Below the pieces are notes generated by a model. It did not search any database. It saw only the letters and a list, made by a program, of their open reading frames with translations, and was not told the origin of the DNA. Below, one piece after another: positions 24,168 through 32,435 of a DNA stretch of 35,413 nucleotides (within the stretch, counting starts at the first letter, position 1; each line of letters opens with the position of its first letter). Origin of the DNA: CAYRVX01 sp964642165. Lineage in GTDB: Bacteria > Planctomycetota > Phycisphaerae > SM23-33. A program made the position numbers and the translations under genes. The DNA lies in contig CAZXOC010000040.1 of NCBI GenBank assembly GCA_964642165.1, forward strand, positions 1-35,413, given 5' to 3'.

Positions 24168-25928
24168 CTATTCTCTTTCCTCGGCAATGGTCTGGGAGAC
24201 CACCTCTTCGATGGTGGTCACCCCGTCGTAGATCGACAGCAATCCGCCCTCGCGAAGCGTCCGCATCCCTCGCTTCCGGGCGGCCTCGCGCAGCACGCCC
24301 GTGCTGGCGCGACTCATGATCAGCTCGCGAATGTCATCGTCCAGCAGCATGATCTCGTAGATGGCGATGCGCCCCTGGTAGCCGGTGCCGCGGCAGACCT
24401 CGCAGCCGGTGCCGTGGAAGAGGGTCCGATCCTTGACGTTCTCGGGCGAGAGGTCCAGCTCCAGCAGCATGTCCTCGGTGGGCAGGAACTCGTCCTTGCA
24501 CCGCGTGCAGATCGTCCGCACCAGGCGCTGGGCGACGATGCCCTCCATCGTGGCGGTCATCAGGAAGGGCTCGAGCCCCAGGTCCAGCAGGCGCGCGATG
24601 GCGGAGGGCGCATCGTTCGTGTGCAGCGTGGAGAACACCAGGTGCCCCGTCAGCGACGACTGGACGGAGATCTCCGCCGTCTCCAGGTCGCGGATCTCGC
24701 CCACCAGGATGATGTCCGGGTCCTGGCGCAGGAAGTGCCTCAGGCACCGGGCGAACGTCAGGCCGATGTCCGGGTTGATCTGCACCTGCACCAGCCCGTC
24801 GATGTCGTACTCGACGGGGTCCTCGCTCGTGAGGATCTTCACGGTGACGTCGTTCAGCTCGTTCAGGGCCGCGTACAGCGTGGTCGTCTTGCCGCTGCCC
24901 GTCGGGCCGGTGACGATCACGATGCCGTTGGGGCGCTGGATCAACTGCCGGACGACCCTCGCGTCGTCCTCGCGCAGGCCGAGGCGGTCCAGGTCCAGCG
25001 AGACGTTCGAGCGGTCCAGCACGCGCAGCACGACGCTCTCGCCGAACATCGTCGGCAGCACGCTGACCCGCAGGTCCACCGGCGAGCCGTCCACGGCCAG
25101 CTCGATTCGCCCGTCCTGGGGCAGGCGGCGCTCGGCGATGTCGAGGTTCGACATGACCTTGATGCGCGACGCGATCGCCACCGCGATCGACTTCGGCGGC
25201 GGCAGCATCTCGTACAGCACGCCGTCGATGCGGTAGCGCATCTTGAACTCGTTCTCGAACGGCTCGAAGTGGACGTCGCTCGCCCGGTTGCGGATCGCCT
25301 CCAGCAGCACCATGTTCACCAGGCGCTTGACCGGGTTGGCCGCCGCCATCTCCTTGATGGACTCCAGGTCGATCGACTCGCCCCGGTCCTCGAGCTGCGA
25401 GAGCTGCTCGTCCCCCACGATCTCGTTGATGATCTCCCCGATCGACTCCGGCTCCACGTCGTAGTACTTCATCAACGCCAGGTCCAACTGCTCCGGCTCG
25501 GCGATCTTCGCCGTGACGTCGAAGCCCATCAGCGTTCGCAGGTCGTCCGTCGCGCGGAAGTTGTCCGCCGAGCCCAGCGCCACCTCCAGGTGGTTCGTCC
25601 CCGCGTTGTACTGGATCGGCACGAGCTTGTACGCGTTGGCCATCTGGACGGGGATCTGGGCGATCACGTCCGCCGGGATGTCCATCGCCTTCAGCTCGAC
25701 GTATTCCATCCCCACCTGGTAGGCCAGCGCCATCGTCCGATCCGTCTCCTCGATGTGACCGAGGTCGATGAGGATCTGCCCGAGGGGCCCGCCCTTGGTC
25801 TTCTGGACCTGGAGGGCCTCGTGGACCTGCTCGCGGGTGACCTTGCCCATCTTGATCAGGATGCGGCCAACGCGCAAGCCCCTCAGCTCCTGAACGCTGA
25901 CTCTCGTCTTGGGGGCGACTTCCGCCAT
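24168..25928 (-). CDS. gspE: GspE/PilB-type assembly ATPase (second copy)
   Basis: The protein has 586 residues. An N-terminal MshEN-type module (LRVGRILIKMGKVTREQVHEAL...) is followed by the linker and the RecA-like motor. Motor motifs: Walker A GPTGSGKTTT near residue 340, the Asp box SEDPVEYDIDG, Walker B DPDIILVGEIRD and the His box TGHLVFSTLHTNDA. The four-Cys zinc module of GspE is intact (CTRCKDE and CEVCRGTGY). It powers pilus or pseudopilus extension at the cytoplasmic face. It starts 3 bases after the PilT gene's stop and precedes GspF, the classical E-F order, so I take this copy as the main GspE. Confidence 0.94.
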   Translation of the reverse strand: MAEVAPKTRVSVQELRGLRVGRILIKMGKVTREQVHEALQVQKTKGGPLGQILIDLGHIEETDRTMALAYQVGMEYVELKAMDIPADVIAQIPVQMANAYKLVPIQYNAGTNHLEVALGSADNFRATDDLRTLMGFDVTAKIAEPEQLDLALMKYYDVEPESIGEIINEIVGDEQLSQLEDRGESIDLESIKEMAAANPVKRLVNMVLLEAIRNRASDVHFEPFENEFKMRYRIDGVLYEMLPPPKSIAVAIASRIKVMSNLDIAERRLPQDGRIELAVDGSPVDLRVSVLPTMFGESVVLRVLDRSNVSLDLDRLGLREDDARVVRQLIQRPNGIVIVTGPTGSGKTTTLYAALNELNDVTVKILTSEDPVEYDIDGLVQVQINPDIGLTFARCLRHFLRQDPDIILVGEIRDLETAEISVQSSLTGHLVFSTLHTNDAPSAIARLLDLGLEPFLMTATMEGIVAQRLVRTICTRCKDEFLPTEDMLLELDLSPENVKDRTLFHGTGCEVCRGTGYQGRIAIYEIMLLDDDIRELIMSRASTGVLREAARKRGMRTLREGGLLSIYDGVTTIEEVVSQTIAEERE

Positions 25929-25931
25929 GGC

Positions 25932-27065
25932 CTATTTCCTCAGTTCCGCGACCGCCTTGGCCGGGGCGCCCGGAGCGGCAACCGTCATCCGACCACTGCG
26001 GACCGCCTCGATCTTGTCCCGCATGTCGCCGGGGTTGTGGCTGTGGTCCACCGCGTGCTCCTCGGCGATCTTGCCCTCGGCGTACAGCTGCAGCAGGTGG
26101 TCGTCCAGCAACTGCATGCCGAACTTCTTGCCCGTCTGGATCGAGGAGGGGACCCGGTACTCCTTGTGCTCCCGGATCAGGTTCGCGATGGCGTTCGTGA
26201 CGACGAGGAACTCGAAGGCCGCGATCCGGCCGCGGATGTCGATCCGGGGCATCAGCGTCTGGCACAGCACCGCGATGAGCGACGAGGCCAACTGCACGCG
26301 GATCTGCTCCTGCTGGTTGACCGGGAACTGGTCCACGATCCGCGTGACGGTGCCCTGCGCGCTGGTCGTGTGCAGCGTGCCGAAGACGAGGTGGCCGGTC
26401 TCGGCGGCGCGAAGGGCCGATTCGATCGTCTCGAGGTCGCGAAGCTCGCCGACCAGGATCACGTCCGGGTCCATCCGCAGGACGCGCCGCAGGGCCTCGG
26501 CGAAGCTCGGCACGTCCACCCCGACCTCCCGCTGGTTCACCATCGACTTCTTGTGCCCGTGGTAGTACTCGACGGGATCCTCGATGGTGATGATGTGCTT
26601 GTCGAAGTGCTCGTTGACGTAGTTGATCATCGTCGCGAGCGTGGTGGTCTTGCCCGAGCCGGTCGGACCGGTCACCAGGAACATGCCGCGCGGGCGGCGG
26701 CAGAGGCTCTTGGTGATGGCCGGCAGGCCGATCTCCTCGAACGTGAACAGCCGCGTGGGAATCAGACGCAGCGACAGGGAGATCTTCCCGCGCTGCTGGA
26801 AGACGGAGGTCCGGAACCGGCCCTGGTCGCGGAACTCGAAGCCGAAGTCCGTACCGCCCTGCTCCTGGATCTCCTGCTGGGCTCGCTCGGGGGTGATGGC
26901 CTTCATCAAGGCGACCGTGTCCTCGGGATCGAGGATCTTGGTCTCCAACGGCCGCAGGCGCCCATGGAGCCGCAGGGTGGGCGGCCGCCCGACGTGCAGA
27001 TGCAAGTCACTGGCATTCCGCTTGATACAGGTTTCAAGCAGCCGCTCAATGCTGATTCTGGCCAT
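25932..27065 (-). CDS. pilT: PilT-type retraction ATPase
   Basis: The protein has 377 residues, the usual PilT length; there is no MshEN domain and no zinc module. It starts with the PilT-type NASDLHLHVGRPP, has Walker A GPTGSGKTTT at about 130, IEDPVEYYHGHKKSMVNQREVG, Walker B DPDVILVGELRD, and the diagnostic AIANLIREHKEYRVPSSIQTGKKFGMQ (AIRNLIRE-type motif). In type IV pili this motor retracts the fibre; in T2SS clusters it is unusual. It has its own promoter (27083-27111) and a GAGGAAG ribosome-binding site, and its stop almost touches the next start. Confidence 0.95.
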   Translation of the reverse strand: MARISIERLLETCIKRNASDLHLHVGRPPTLRLHGRLRPLETKILDPEDTVALMKAITPERAQQEIQEQGGTDFGFEFRDQGRFRTSVFQQRGKISLSLRLIPTRLFTFEEIGLPAITKSLCRRPRGMFLVTGPTGSGKTTTLATMINYVNEHFDKHIITIEDPVEYYHGHKKSMVNQREVGVDVPSFAEALRRVLRMDPDVILVGELRDLETIESALRAAETGHLVFGTLHTTSAQGTVTRIVDQFPVNQQEQIRVQLASSLIAVLCQTLMPRIDIRGRIAAFEFLVVTNAIANLIREHKEYRVPSSIQTGKKFGMQLLDDHLLQLYAEGKIAEEHAVDHSHNPGDMRDKIEAVRSGRMTVAAPGAPAKAVAELRK

Positions 27066-27082
27066 CGCACTTCCTCTGTCTA

Positions 27083-27111
27083 ATTATCCGGCGCAGGGTC
27101 CGGGCCGACAA
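27083..27111 (-). promoter_or_regulatory. Internal sigma-70-like promoter before pilT
   Basis: Read on the minus strand: TTGTCG (27106-27111), 17 bases, GATAAT (27083-27088). The start point would be near 27076, about 11 bases before the pilT ATG, with GAGGAAG as ribosome-binding site. The promoter would let pilT, gspE, gspF and the pseudopilins be made independently of the first ATPase gene. Confidence 0.5.
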
Positions 27112-27151
27112 GCGCCGCCGAGGCGCAGGTGGCCGAAAAGTCCGTGTAAGA

Positions 27152-27168
27152 CTCTTTTGCGAAAAGAG
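27152..27168. repeat. Perfect inverted repeat between the first ATPase gene and pilT
   Basis: CTCTTTT and AAAAGAG (7-base arms) flank a 3-base centre. It lies 24 bases after the stop of the upstream ATPase gene and about 40 bases upstream of the pilT promoter -35 box. As RNA it would be a short, AT-rich hairpin without a following U tract, so a terminator is doubtful; an activator site or a processing hairpin is equally possible. Confidence 0.4.
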
Positions 27169-27191
27169 ATAGCAGTGCATCTGCCGCGGGG

Positions 27192-28901
27192 TCACTCCGC
27201 CGATGCCAACTCGGCGCTCTGCGTGGTGCGAACCAGTTCGTCCGGGGTGGTGAGGCCGTTGAGGATCTTGCGACGTCCGTCCTGGAGGAGGGTCTGCATC
27301 CCCGACGCTCGAGCGGCCGTGCGAAGCTCGTTGAGCGGCGCGCGGTTGAAGGCCATCTCCCGAAGCTGGCTGTTCATGTGCATCAACTCGAAGATGCCCT
27401 CCCTCCCGCGGTATCCCGTGCCCGCGCACGAGTTGCAACCTCTTCCGCGGCAAATCGTTCTCCCCTCCAGCTCCTCCGGGCGGAAGCCCAGCAGTCGCAG
27501 GATGCGGGGATCGGGCTCGGGGTGTTCCTCCTTGCAGTCCTCACAGATCAGCCGGATGAGCCGCTGGGCCATGGCCGCCTGGATGCTGCTCGCCACCAGG
27601 AAGGGCTTTACGCCCATGTCAATCAAACGGGTTATGGACGACGGGGCGTCGTTCGTGTGGAGTGTACTGAAAACCAAGTGTCCAGTCAAAGCGGCCTGAA
27701 TCGCCACCTCGGCGACCTCCACGTCGCGGATTTCGCCCACCAGAATGATGTTCGGCGCCTGACGGAGCATCGCCCGCAGGATGATCGCGAACGTCAGTCC
27801 GATGTGCTCGTGGACCTGGACCTGGTTGATCCCCGAGAAGTTGTACTCGACGGGGTCTTCGGCCGTGATGATCTTCCGGTCCGGGCGGTTCAGCTCGTTG
27901 ATGGCCGCGTACAGCGTGGTGGTCTTGCCCGAGCCCGTCGGGCCGGTGACCAGGAAGACCCCATTCGGGCGGCGGATGATCCGCCGGAAGCGGTCGTAGC
28001 CGTCCTGGGAGAAGCCGAGGTGGGGGATGCCCAGCTTGGCCGCCTCGGGGCGGAGGATCCGCAGGACGGTGCTCTCGCCGTAGTAGGACGGCAGCGACGA
28101 GACGCGGAAGTCGATGTCGGAGCCCCCGATGGTCATTTTGATGCGGCCGTCACCGGGCAGGCGTTTCTCGGCCAGGTCGATGCCGGCCATGATCTTGAAG
28201 CGGTTGATCACCGGGCCCTGCATGCGCTTGGGGATGTTGTCGCGCTCGCGGCAGACGCCGTCGATGCGATAGCGGACCCGGACGCGGTTGGCCATGGGCT
28301 CGATGTGGATGTCGGAGGCCCGCATGCGGACCGCCTCGGTGATGATCATGGTCACGAGGCGGATGATGGGGGCGGACTCCTCGTCCAGGTCGCCCTCGGG
28401 CTCCTCGTCGACGAGGGCGCCCTGGGTCTCGTCCAGCAGTTGCACCTGGTCCTCGAGGCTCGCCCCGGACCCGATGAACTGCTCGATGTAGTTGCGCATC
28501 TTGCCCTTGGACGCCAGGCACGGCTCCAGCTCGCAGTTCAGGCGGAACCGCAGCATGTCGAGCGTCTCGAGGTCCAGCGGGTCGGTCACGACGACCTTCA
28601 GGCGCTCGTTCTCGCGCCCCAGAGGCAGCACCAGGTGACGGCGGATGATGTCGTCCGGGATGAGGTGCAGCTCCGTGGGGACCACGACGTTGCGGTCCAG
28701 GTCGATGTACTCCATGTCGTACTGGGTCGCCAGGGCCTTGGCGACGTCTTCCTCGTCGGCCAGACCCAGCGCGATCAGCGCCTCGCCGATCCGCAGGGCC
28801 TCGTTGCGGGCGTGCTCGAGGGCCTCGTCGATCGCCGAGGGCGTCACCACGCCCCATTTCAGCAGGATGTCCCCGAGACGCTGTCGTTGCTTACGTGCCA
28901 T
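27192..28901 (-). CDS. GspE/PilB-type assembly ATPase (first copy)
   Basis: The protein has 569 residues. It has an N-terminal MshEN-type module (RLGDILLKWGVVTPSAIDEAL), motor motifs Walker A GPTGSGKTTT near 320, AEDPVEYNFSGINQVQV, APNIILVGEIRD and TGHLVFSTLHTNDA, and an intact zinc module (CEDCKEE and CNSCAGTGY). An acidic linker (EEPEGDLDEESAP) separates the halves. It is a clear paralogue of the gene at 24168-25928, but Walker B has Asn where that copy has Asp (APNIILVGE against DPDIILVGE). It heads the cluster and is separated from pilT by 126 bases with a hairpin and a new promoter. It may drive a second fibre type or be a regulated alternative motor. Confidence 0.93.
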   Translation of the reverse strand: MARKQRQRLGDILLKWGVVTPSAIDEALEHARNEALRIGEALIALGLADEEDVAKALATQYDMEYIDLDRNVVVPTELHLIPDDIIRRHLVLPLGRENERLKVVVTDPLDLETLDMLRFRLNCELEPCLASKGKMRNYIEQFIGSGASLEDQVQLLDETQGALVDEEPEGDLDEESAPIIRLVTMIITEAVRMRASDIHIEPMANRVRVRYRIDGVCRERDNIPKRMQGPVINRFKIMAGIDLAEKRLPGDGRIKMTIGGSDIDFRVSSLPSYYGESTVLRILRPEAAKLGIPHLGFSQDGYDRFRRIIRRPNGVFLVTGPTGSGKTTTLYAAINELNRPDRKIITAEDPVEYNFSGINQVQVHEHIGLTFAIILRAMLRQAPNIILVGEIRDVEVAEVAIQAALTGHLVFSTLHTNDAPSSITRLIDMGVKPFLVASSIQAAMAQRLIRLICEDCKEEHPEPDPRILRLLGFRPEELEGRTICRGRGCNSCAGTGYRGREGIFELMHMNSQLREMAFNRAPLNELRTAARASGMQTLLQDGRRKILNGLTTPDELVRTTQSAELASAE

Positions 28902-29029
28902 CGTGTGCTCGATCCTACCTCGGATCTAGACCTCGTGCGTGTTGCCGGGCCCGCGCCCGCGCGGCGTCCTGTCGGCTGGGCACCTCCGGCGCCCCTGGCG
29001 GGGCGGGCTGGGTGCGGCCGGGCCCAAAC

Positions 29030-29061
29030 AAAAAACGGCGCAGAGTCCCGGGGACCAGCGC
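29030..29061 (-). terminator. Possible intrinsic terminator or attenuator between the release-factor-like gene and the secretion cluster
   Basis: On the minus strand, GCGC (29058-29061) can pair with GCGC (29038-29041), enclosing the self-complementary GTCCCCGGGAC, and two bases later a run of six T follows (29030-29035). It lies about 190 bases after the release-factor-like gene and 128 bases before the first ATPase gene. Internal mismatches make the hairpin imperfect. The rest of the gene-free stretch 28902-29252 holds only the promoter-like pair at 29173-29201 and a small GTCCG/CGGAC hairpin (about 29062-29082). Confidence 0.4.
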
Positions 29062-29172
29062 TTGTCCGGTCTGTGCTTCGGACGGATTGACAGCTACAGC
29101 CAGAATCCGATGACGTCCCAAGGCCCGGCACCATGCCCTCGGCGGCCACTCGCCCTCCACCCGCCGTCTGCC

Positions 29173-29201
29173 ATTCTAATGCTACGCCGGTCCCGCTGCA
29201 A
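29173..29201 (-). promoter_or_regulatory. Promoter-like pair upstream of the secretion cluster
   Basis: Read on the minus strand: TTGCAG (29196-29201), 17 bases, TAGAAT (29173-29178). The -10 is good and the -35 is weak. It would give a leader of about 265 bases for the first ATPase gene, passing through the terminator-like element at 29030-29061, so that element would act as an attenuator if this promoter is real. Confidence 0.3.
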
Positions 29202-29252
29202 GAATCAAGTGTTGGAAGATTGGCGGGACGAGGGGGGTTTCCTGCGCGGAGG

Positions 29253-29795
29253 CTACCTCAGCGGGTGATGACCGTGGCGCTTCCGCAGCTCCTGGACGGC
29301 GGCCAGCAGGAGCCGATCCGATCGCCACAGGGCCGTCAGGCTGCCGGTGGTCACGCCCAGCCGCCGGGCGGCGGGACCGACGCGCCCGTCCGCGCCGTCC
29401 AGCACGTCCAGCAGGAACGCCGCGACGCGCCAGAAGCGCGGGTCTCTGCGACCGGCCTGGATGCGCCCCGGCGCGCCGGCGGGCGCGCCGCGCGCGGGCA
29501 GGATGCACTCGGCCACGACCGCCGGCGGCCCCGGCGCGTCGGGAGGGATCGCCCGGCGCAGGCGGCAGGCGAGCTTCGCCCGGAGCCTCCGCAGGGCGCG
29601 GCGCTTGTTTTCGTGCTGGGAGCGGGACTCGGCCGCCGTGGCGGACAGGCCGGTCGCGCGGAGGTGCAGGCGCACGGCGGAGCTGACCTTGTTGCGGTGC
29701 TGTCCGCCGGGCCCCGAGGCCTTGTAGAGATGGACCTCGCAGTGGGTCAGCAGGTTCGGGTCGTCCATGGCCAGGTAGTCGTCCCGGTGGAGCAT
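29253..29795 (-). CDS. Stand-alone peptide chain release factor-like protein (GGQ domain)
   Basis: The protein has 180 residues. Residues 19-70 form the class I release-factor catalytic domain, with GPGGQHRNKVSSAVRL (GGQ at 30-32) and SRSQHENKRRALRRLRAKL. The codon-recognition domains of RF1/RF2 are absent, as in ArfB/ICT1-like rescue factors, but the C-terminal part (FWRVAAFLLDVLDGADGRVG...LGVTTGSLTALWRSDRLLLAAVQELRKRHGHH) is a helical domain rather than a short basic tail. It probably hydrolyses peptidyl-tRNA on ribosomes; stalled-ribosome rescue is inferred. ATG 29795 is chosen over 29807 because a TATGAT -10 box overlaps the latter and ends 7 bases before the former, suggesting a leaderless message; no Shine-Dalgarno is seen. 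Confidence 0.82.
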   Translation of the reverse strand: MLHRDDYLAMDDPNLLTHCEVHLYKASGPGGQHRNKVSSAVRLHLRATGLSATAAESRSQHENKRRALRRLRAKLACRLRRAIPPDAPGPPAVVAECILPARGAPAGAPGRIQAGRRDPRFWRVAAFLLDVLDGADGRVGPAARRLGVTTGSLTALWRSDRLLLAAVQELRKRHGHHPLR

Positions 29796-29802
29796 GGGGG
29801 CG

Positions 29803-29832
29803 ATCATACGGCCCGTCGCGGGGAAGTGCCAG
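29803..29832 (-). promoter_or_regulatory. Promoter of the release-factor-like gene, probably giving a leaderless mRNA
   Basis: Read on the minus strand: CTGGCA (29827-29832), 18 bases, TATGAT (29803-29808). Seven bases separate the -10 from ATG 29795, so transcription would begin at or next to the start codon. There is no ribosome-binding site, which agrees with leaderless translation. Confidence 0.4.
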
Positions 29833-29879
29833 CGGCGCCCCGGCGCGCGCCGGGCGTGGAGGAAAGCAGTTTTTGGGCC

Positions 29880-29909
29880 TTGTCGAGAAGTGAGAGCCTC
29901 GGATAGAAT
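29880..29909 (+). promoter_or_regulatory. Sigma-70-like promoter of the TPR gene
   Basis: TTGTCG (29880-29885), 18 bases, TAGAAT (29904-29909). Transcription would start near 29916, with a leader of about 105 bases. The -35 is identical to that of the pilT promoter. It is back to back with the release-factor-like promoter, about 50 bases apart. Confidence 0.45.
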
Positions 29910-30007
29910 AGCCTTCAACGGTCGGCGGCGATAGGGCAGGTGGCGCGTCGACGAGTTCCGTGCCCGTAACGAGCCCGGCGCAGAGCCGCGAGTGGGTCGC
30001 GCCCGGC

Positions 30008-30012
30008 GGAGG
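30008..30012 (+). promoter_or_regulatory. Ribosome-binding site that fixes a TTG start
   Basis: GGAGG lies exactly 8 bases before TTG 30021 and 32 bases before the first in-frame ATG (30045). The spacing makes TTG the likely initiation codon of the TPR protein. Confidence 0.6.
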
Positions 30013-30020
30013 TTGTACGG

Positions 30021-31391
30021 TTGCCGCGCAAAGACGGCGAGCCGATGAACGAGTGGATGGAGGCGGAAGCCCGCGTCGAGCGAGCCCATGACCTCTACGA
30101 GAAGGGGCGCTGGGCGGAATCCGCCGCGGAGCTCCAGGCCGCCATCGCCGTCAACCCCTACAACGCGTCCTGGCACTTCAACCTCGGCCTGGCCCTGGAA
30201 GCGCTGGAGGAGTACGCTCGCGCGTGCACCTCGTACCGCGCCGCGCTCGATCTGCTGCCGAACGACCTCGAGACCCTCAATTGCCTGGGCGTGAACCTGA
30301 CGCGCCTCGGGCAGTACGCCGAGGCGCTGGACTGCTTCCGGCGCATCGAGCGGACCAACGCGTCGTACGAGCCGGCCTACTGCAACCGCATCGTCACCTA
30401 TGCCGAGATGGGCCGCCACGACGAGGCCGAGGTGATGTTCTACCTCGCCCAGCACCTCAAGCCCGACTGCCCCCTGTGCTTCTACAACATCGGCAACAGC
30501 CTGTCGGCGAGGGGGCAGTACGACCGGGCGGTCTACTGCTGGCGGAAGGTCCTCGAGCTCGACCCGAAGCACCCCCACGCCAACGTCCGCATCGCCGAGG
30601 CCTACTGGGCCAAGGGCGACCTCGGCGCGGCCAGGGGCTGCTACGAGGCCGAACTCCGCGTCAACCCCGCCGACGCCGACGTCCTGGTGGACTTCGGCGA
30701 CCTGCTCGGCGAGCTGGGGCGCTCGGGCCAGGCCGAGGAGATGTATCGCCGTGCCGTGCACCTGGTCCCGGACCACGCCTCGGGGCACTTCTGCCTGGGT
30801 GAGCTGGCGATGCGGCGCAAGCAGCCGGCGCTGGCCGAGCGGCACTTCCGGCGCGTCCTGGCCGCCGACGAGCAGTTCCCCGCCGTCCACGCCAAGCTGG
30901 CGGCGGCCCTGATCGCCCTCGGGCGCATCGAGGAGGCCGCCAAGCACCTCCTCGTCGAGGTGCGGCGCAGCGCCGACGACCCCGGCATGCTCCAGGAGCT
31001 CGCCCAGCTCCTGCTCCAGGCGCACTTGACCCGCCAGGCCAACGGCGTCCTGCGCCGGCTGGTCGAACTCGCCCCGGAAGACCCCTACGCCCGACACAAC
31101 CTCGCCGTGAGCTTCCTGAAGCTCCAGCGGATCGACGAGGGCATCTACCACTGCCGCGAGGCGCTGCGGCTGAAGCCCGAGTACCCGCTGGCGCTGTACA
31201 ACCTCGCGCTGGCCCACCTCCACAAGGGGCAGGTTCCCGACGCGCGCTGCTTCGCCGCCCAGGCCCTGCGCCTGGCGCCCCACGACGAGCACGTCCGCCG
31301 GCTGTCGCGCCGGCTGGGCGTCACCCGCTTCTGGGAGAGGCTCGGTGCGTGCTTGAAGCGCCGCGGCCGGGGGCGTAACATCCGGGACTGA
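30021..31391 (+). CDS. Cytoplasmic TPR-repeat protein
   Basis: The protein has 456 residues from a TTG start supported by GGAGG. It has about twelve tetratricopeptide repeats in a row, for example HFNLGLALEALEEYARACTSYRAALDLLP, CLGVNLTRLGQYAEALDCFRRIE, YNIGNSLSARGQYDRAVYCWRKVLELDP and YNLALAHLHKGQVPDARCFAAQALRLAP. The C-terminus is short and basic (LKRRGRGRNIRD). No signal peptide, membrane helix or enzymatic domain is visible, so it is most likely a cytoplasmic scaffold for protein contacts; partners are unknown. The dehydrogenase gene follows after 45 bases and is probably in the same transcript. Confidence 0.88.
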   Translation: MPRKDGEPMNEWMEAEARVERAHDLYEKGRWAESAAELQAAIAVNPYNASWHFNLGLALEALEEYARACTSYRAALDLLPNDLETLNCLGVNLTRLGQYAEALDCFRRIERTNASYEPAYCNRIVTYAEMGRHDEAEVMFYLAQHLKPDCPLCFYNIGNSLSARGQYDRAVYCWRKVLELDPKHPHANVRIAEAYWAKGDLGAARGCYEAELRVNPADADVLVDFGDLLGELGRSGQAEEMYRRAVHLVPDHASGHFCLGELAMRRKQPALAERHFRRVLAADEQFPAVHAKLAAALIALGRIEEAAKHLLVEVRRSADDPGMLQELAQLLLQAHLTRQANGVLRRLVELAPEDPYARHNLAVSFLKLQRIDEGIYHCREALRLKPEYPLALYNLALAHLHKGQVPDARCFAAQALRLAPHDEHVRRLSRRLGVTRFWERLGACLKRRGRGRNIRD

Positions 31392-31436
31392 CCCGTCCGG
31401 CAGCCTTCGGCCCCCGGGCGGGCCGGAGTCCTGCAC

Positions 31437-32387
31437 ATGAGCGATCCCACCCGACCGGTCATCCTCGTCAGCGAGCCCCTCAACGAAGGTAGCCTGGCGT
31501 ACCTCGCGGACCACGGCGAGCTTCGCCGGGCCACCCCGCAGACCGCCGCCGGGGCGATCGCCGAGGCCGACGCGCTGGTCGTGCGGACCTACACGCGGGT
31601 GGACGAGTCGCTGCTGGGGCGGGCCCCGCGCCTGAAGGTGGTCGGGCGCGCCGGCGTGGCGCTGGACAACATCGACGTGCCCGCCTGCCGCGCCCGGGGC
31701 GTCGCGGTCGTCCACACGCCCGAGGCCAACACCCTCGCCGTGGTGGACTACACCGTCCGCATGATCCTGGAGATGAACCGCCGCTTCTGGCCGATCAACG
31801 GCTACCTGAGCCCGCAGGACTTCCACGCCGCGCGCCAGCAGACCTTCGGGCGATTCCTCTCCGGCGCGACGCTGGGCATCGTCGGCTGCGGGCGGATCGG
31901 CAGCCGCGTCGGCCGAGCCGCCGTCGGCCTCGGCATGCACGTCCTCACCAACGACATCCTCGACATCCACGTGGACTACCCCGCCGAGGCCGTCGAAAAG
32001 CCCACCCTCTATGCCCGCAGCGACATCGTCACCCTCCACGTGCCCCTGACGGACCTCACCGAGGGCCTGATCCGCGCCGAGACGCTCGGGCAGTTCCGGC
32101 CCGGCGCGCAGCTCATCAACGCCGCGCGCGGCGCGTGCGTGGTCGCCGCGGACCTGGCCGAGGCCCTGCGGGACGGGCGGCTGTCGTTCGCCGCGATCGA
32201 CTGCCACCACCCCGAGCCGCCGCCGGCGGACTACCCGCTGTTCGGCCTGGACAACGTGATCCTCACGCCTCACATCGCTGCGCGCGTGCCCGACGCCGTC
32301 CAGCGCATGTGCGACGTCGTCCGCGACGTCGTTGCCGTCCTCCAGGGCCGGGCACCGAAGTACCCGGCCCCGGCGGAGGAGGCCTAG
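31437..32387 (+). CDS. D-isomer-specific 2-hydroxyacid dehydrogenase (phosphoglycerate dehydrogenase-like)
   Basis: The protein has 316 residues, with catalytic and NAD domains only. The Rossmann motif GCGRIG is at 150-155 (GIVGCGRIGSRVG), and the catalytic triad of the family is visible: Arg231 in NAARG, Glu260 in HHPEP and His279 in LTPHIA. GRAGVALDNIDV (70-81) matches the substrate-loop motif of phosphoglycerate dehydrogenases, which suggests a 3-phosphoglycerate-like substrate. No C-terminal ACT regulatory domain is present, so this is the short type; hydroxypyruvate or another 2-hydroxyacid remains possible. GGAG stands about 10 bases before ATG 31437. No serine-pathway neighbour is in the window. 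Confidence 0.88.
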   Translation: MSDPTRPVILVSEPLNEGSLAYLADHGELRRATPQTAAGAIAEADALVVRTYTRVDESLLGRAPRLKVVGRAGVALDNIDVPACRARGVAVVHTPEANTLAVVDYTVRMILEMNRRFWPINGYLSPQDFHAARQQTFGRFLSGATLGIVGCGRIGSRVGRAAVGLGMHVLTNDILDIHVDYPAEAVEKPTLYARSDIVTLHVPLTDLTEGLIRAETLGQFRPGAQLINAARGACVVAADLAEALRDGRLSFAAIDCHHPEPPPADYPLFGLDNVILTPHIAARVPDAVQRMCDVVRDVVAVLQGRAPKYPAPAEEA

Positions 32388-32435
32388 CGCCCGGCCGCGG
32401 CGTCCGGGGTGACGCGAGGGCCCGGCGCCGGGGCA

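Noticed and set aside
21822..27083. A 1,753-codon plus-strand open frame across the secretion cluster
   Set aside because: It is antisense to GspE, PilT, GspF and pseudopilin genes, all with intact motifs, and its translation is His/Asp/Arg-rich repeats with no domain.
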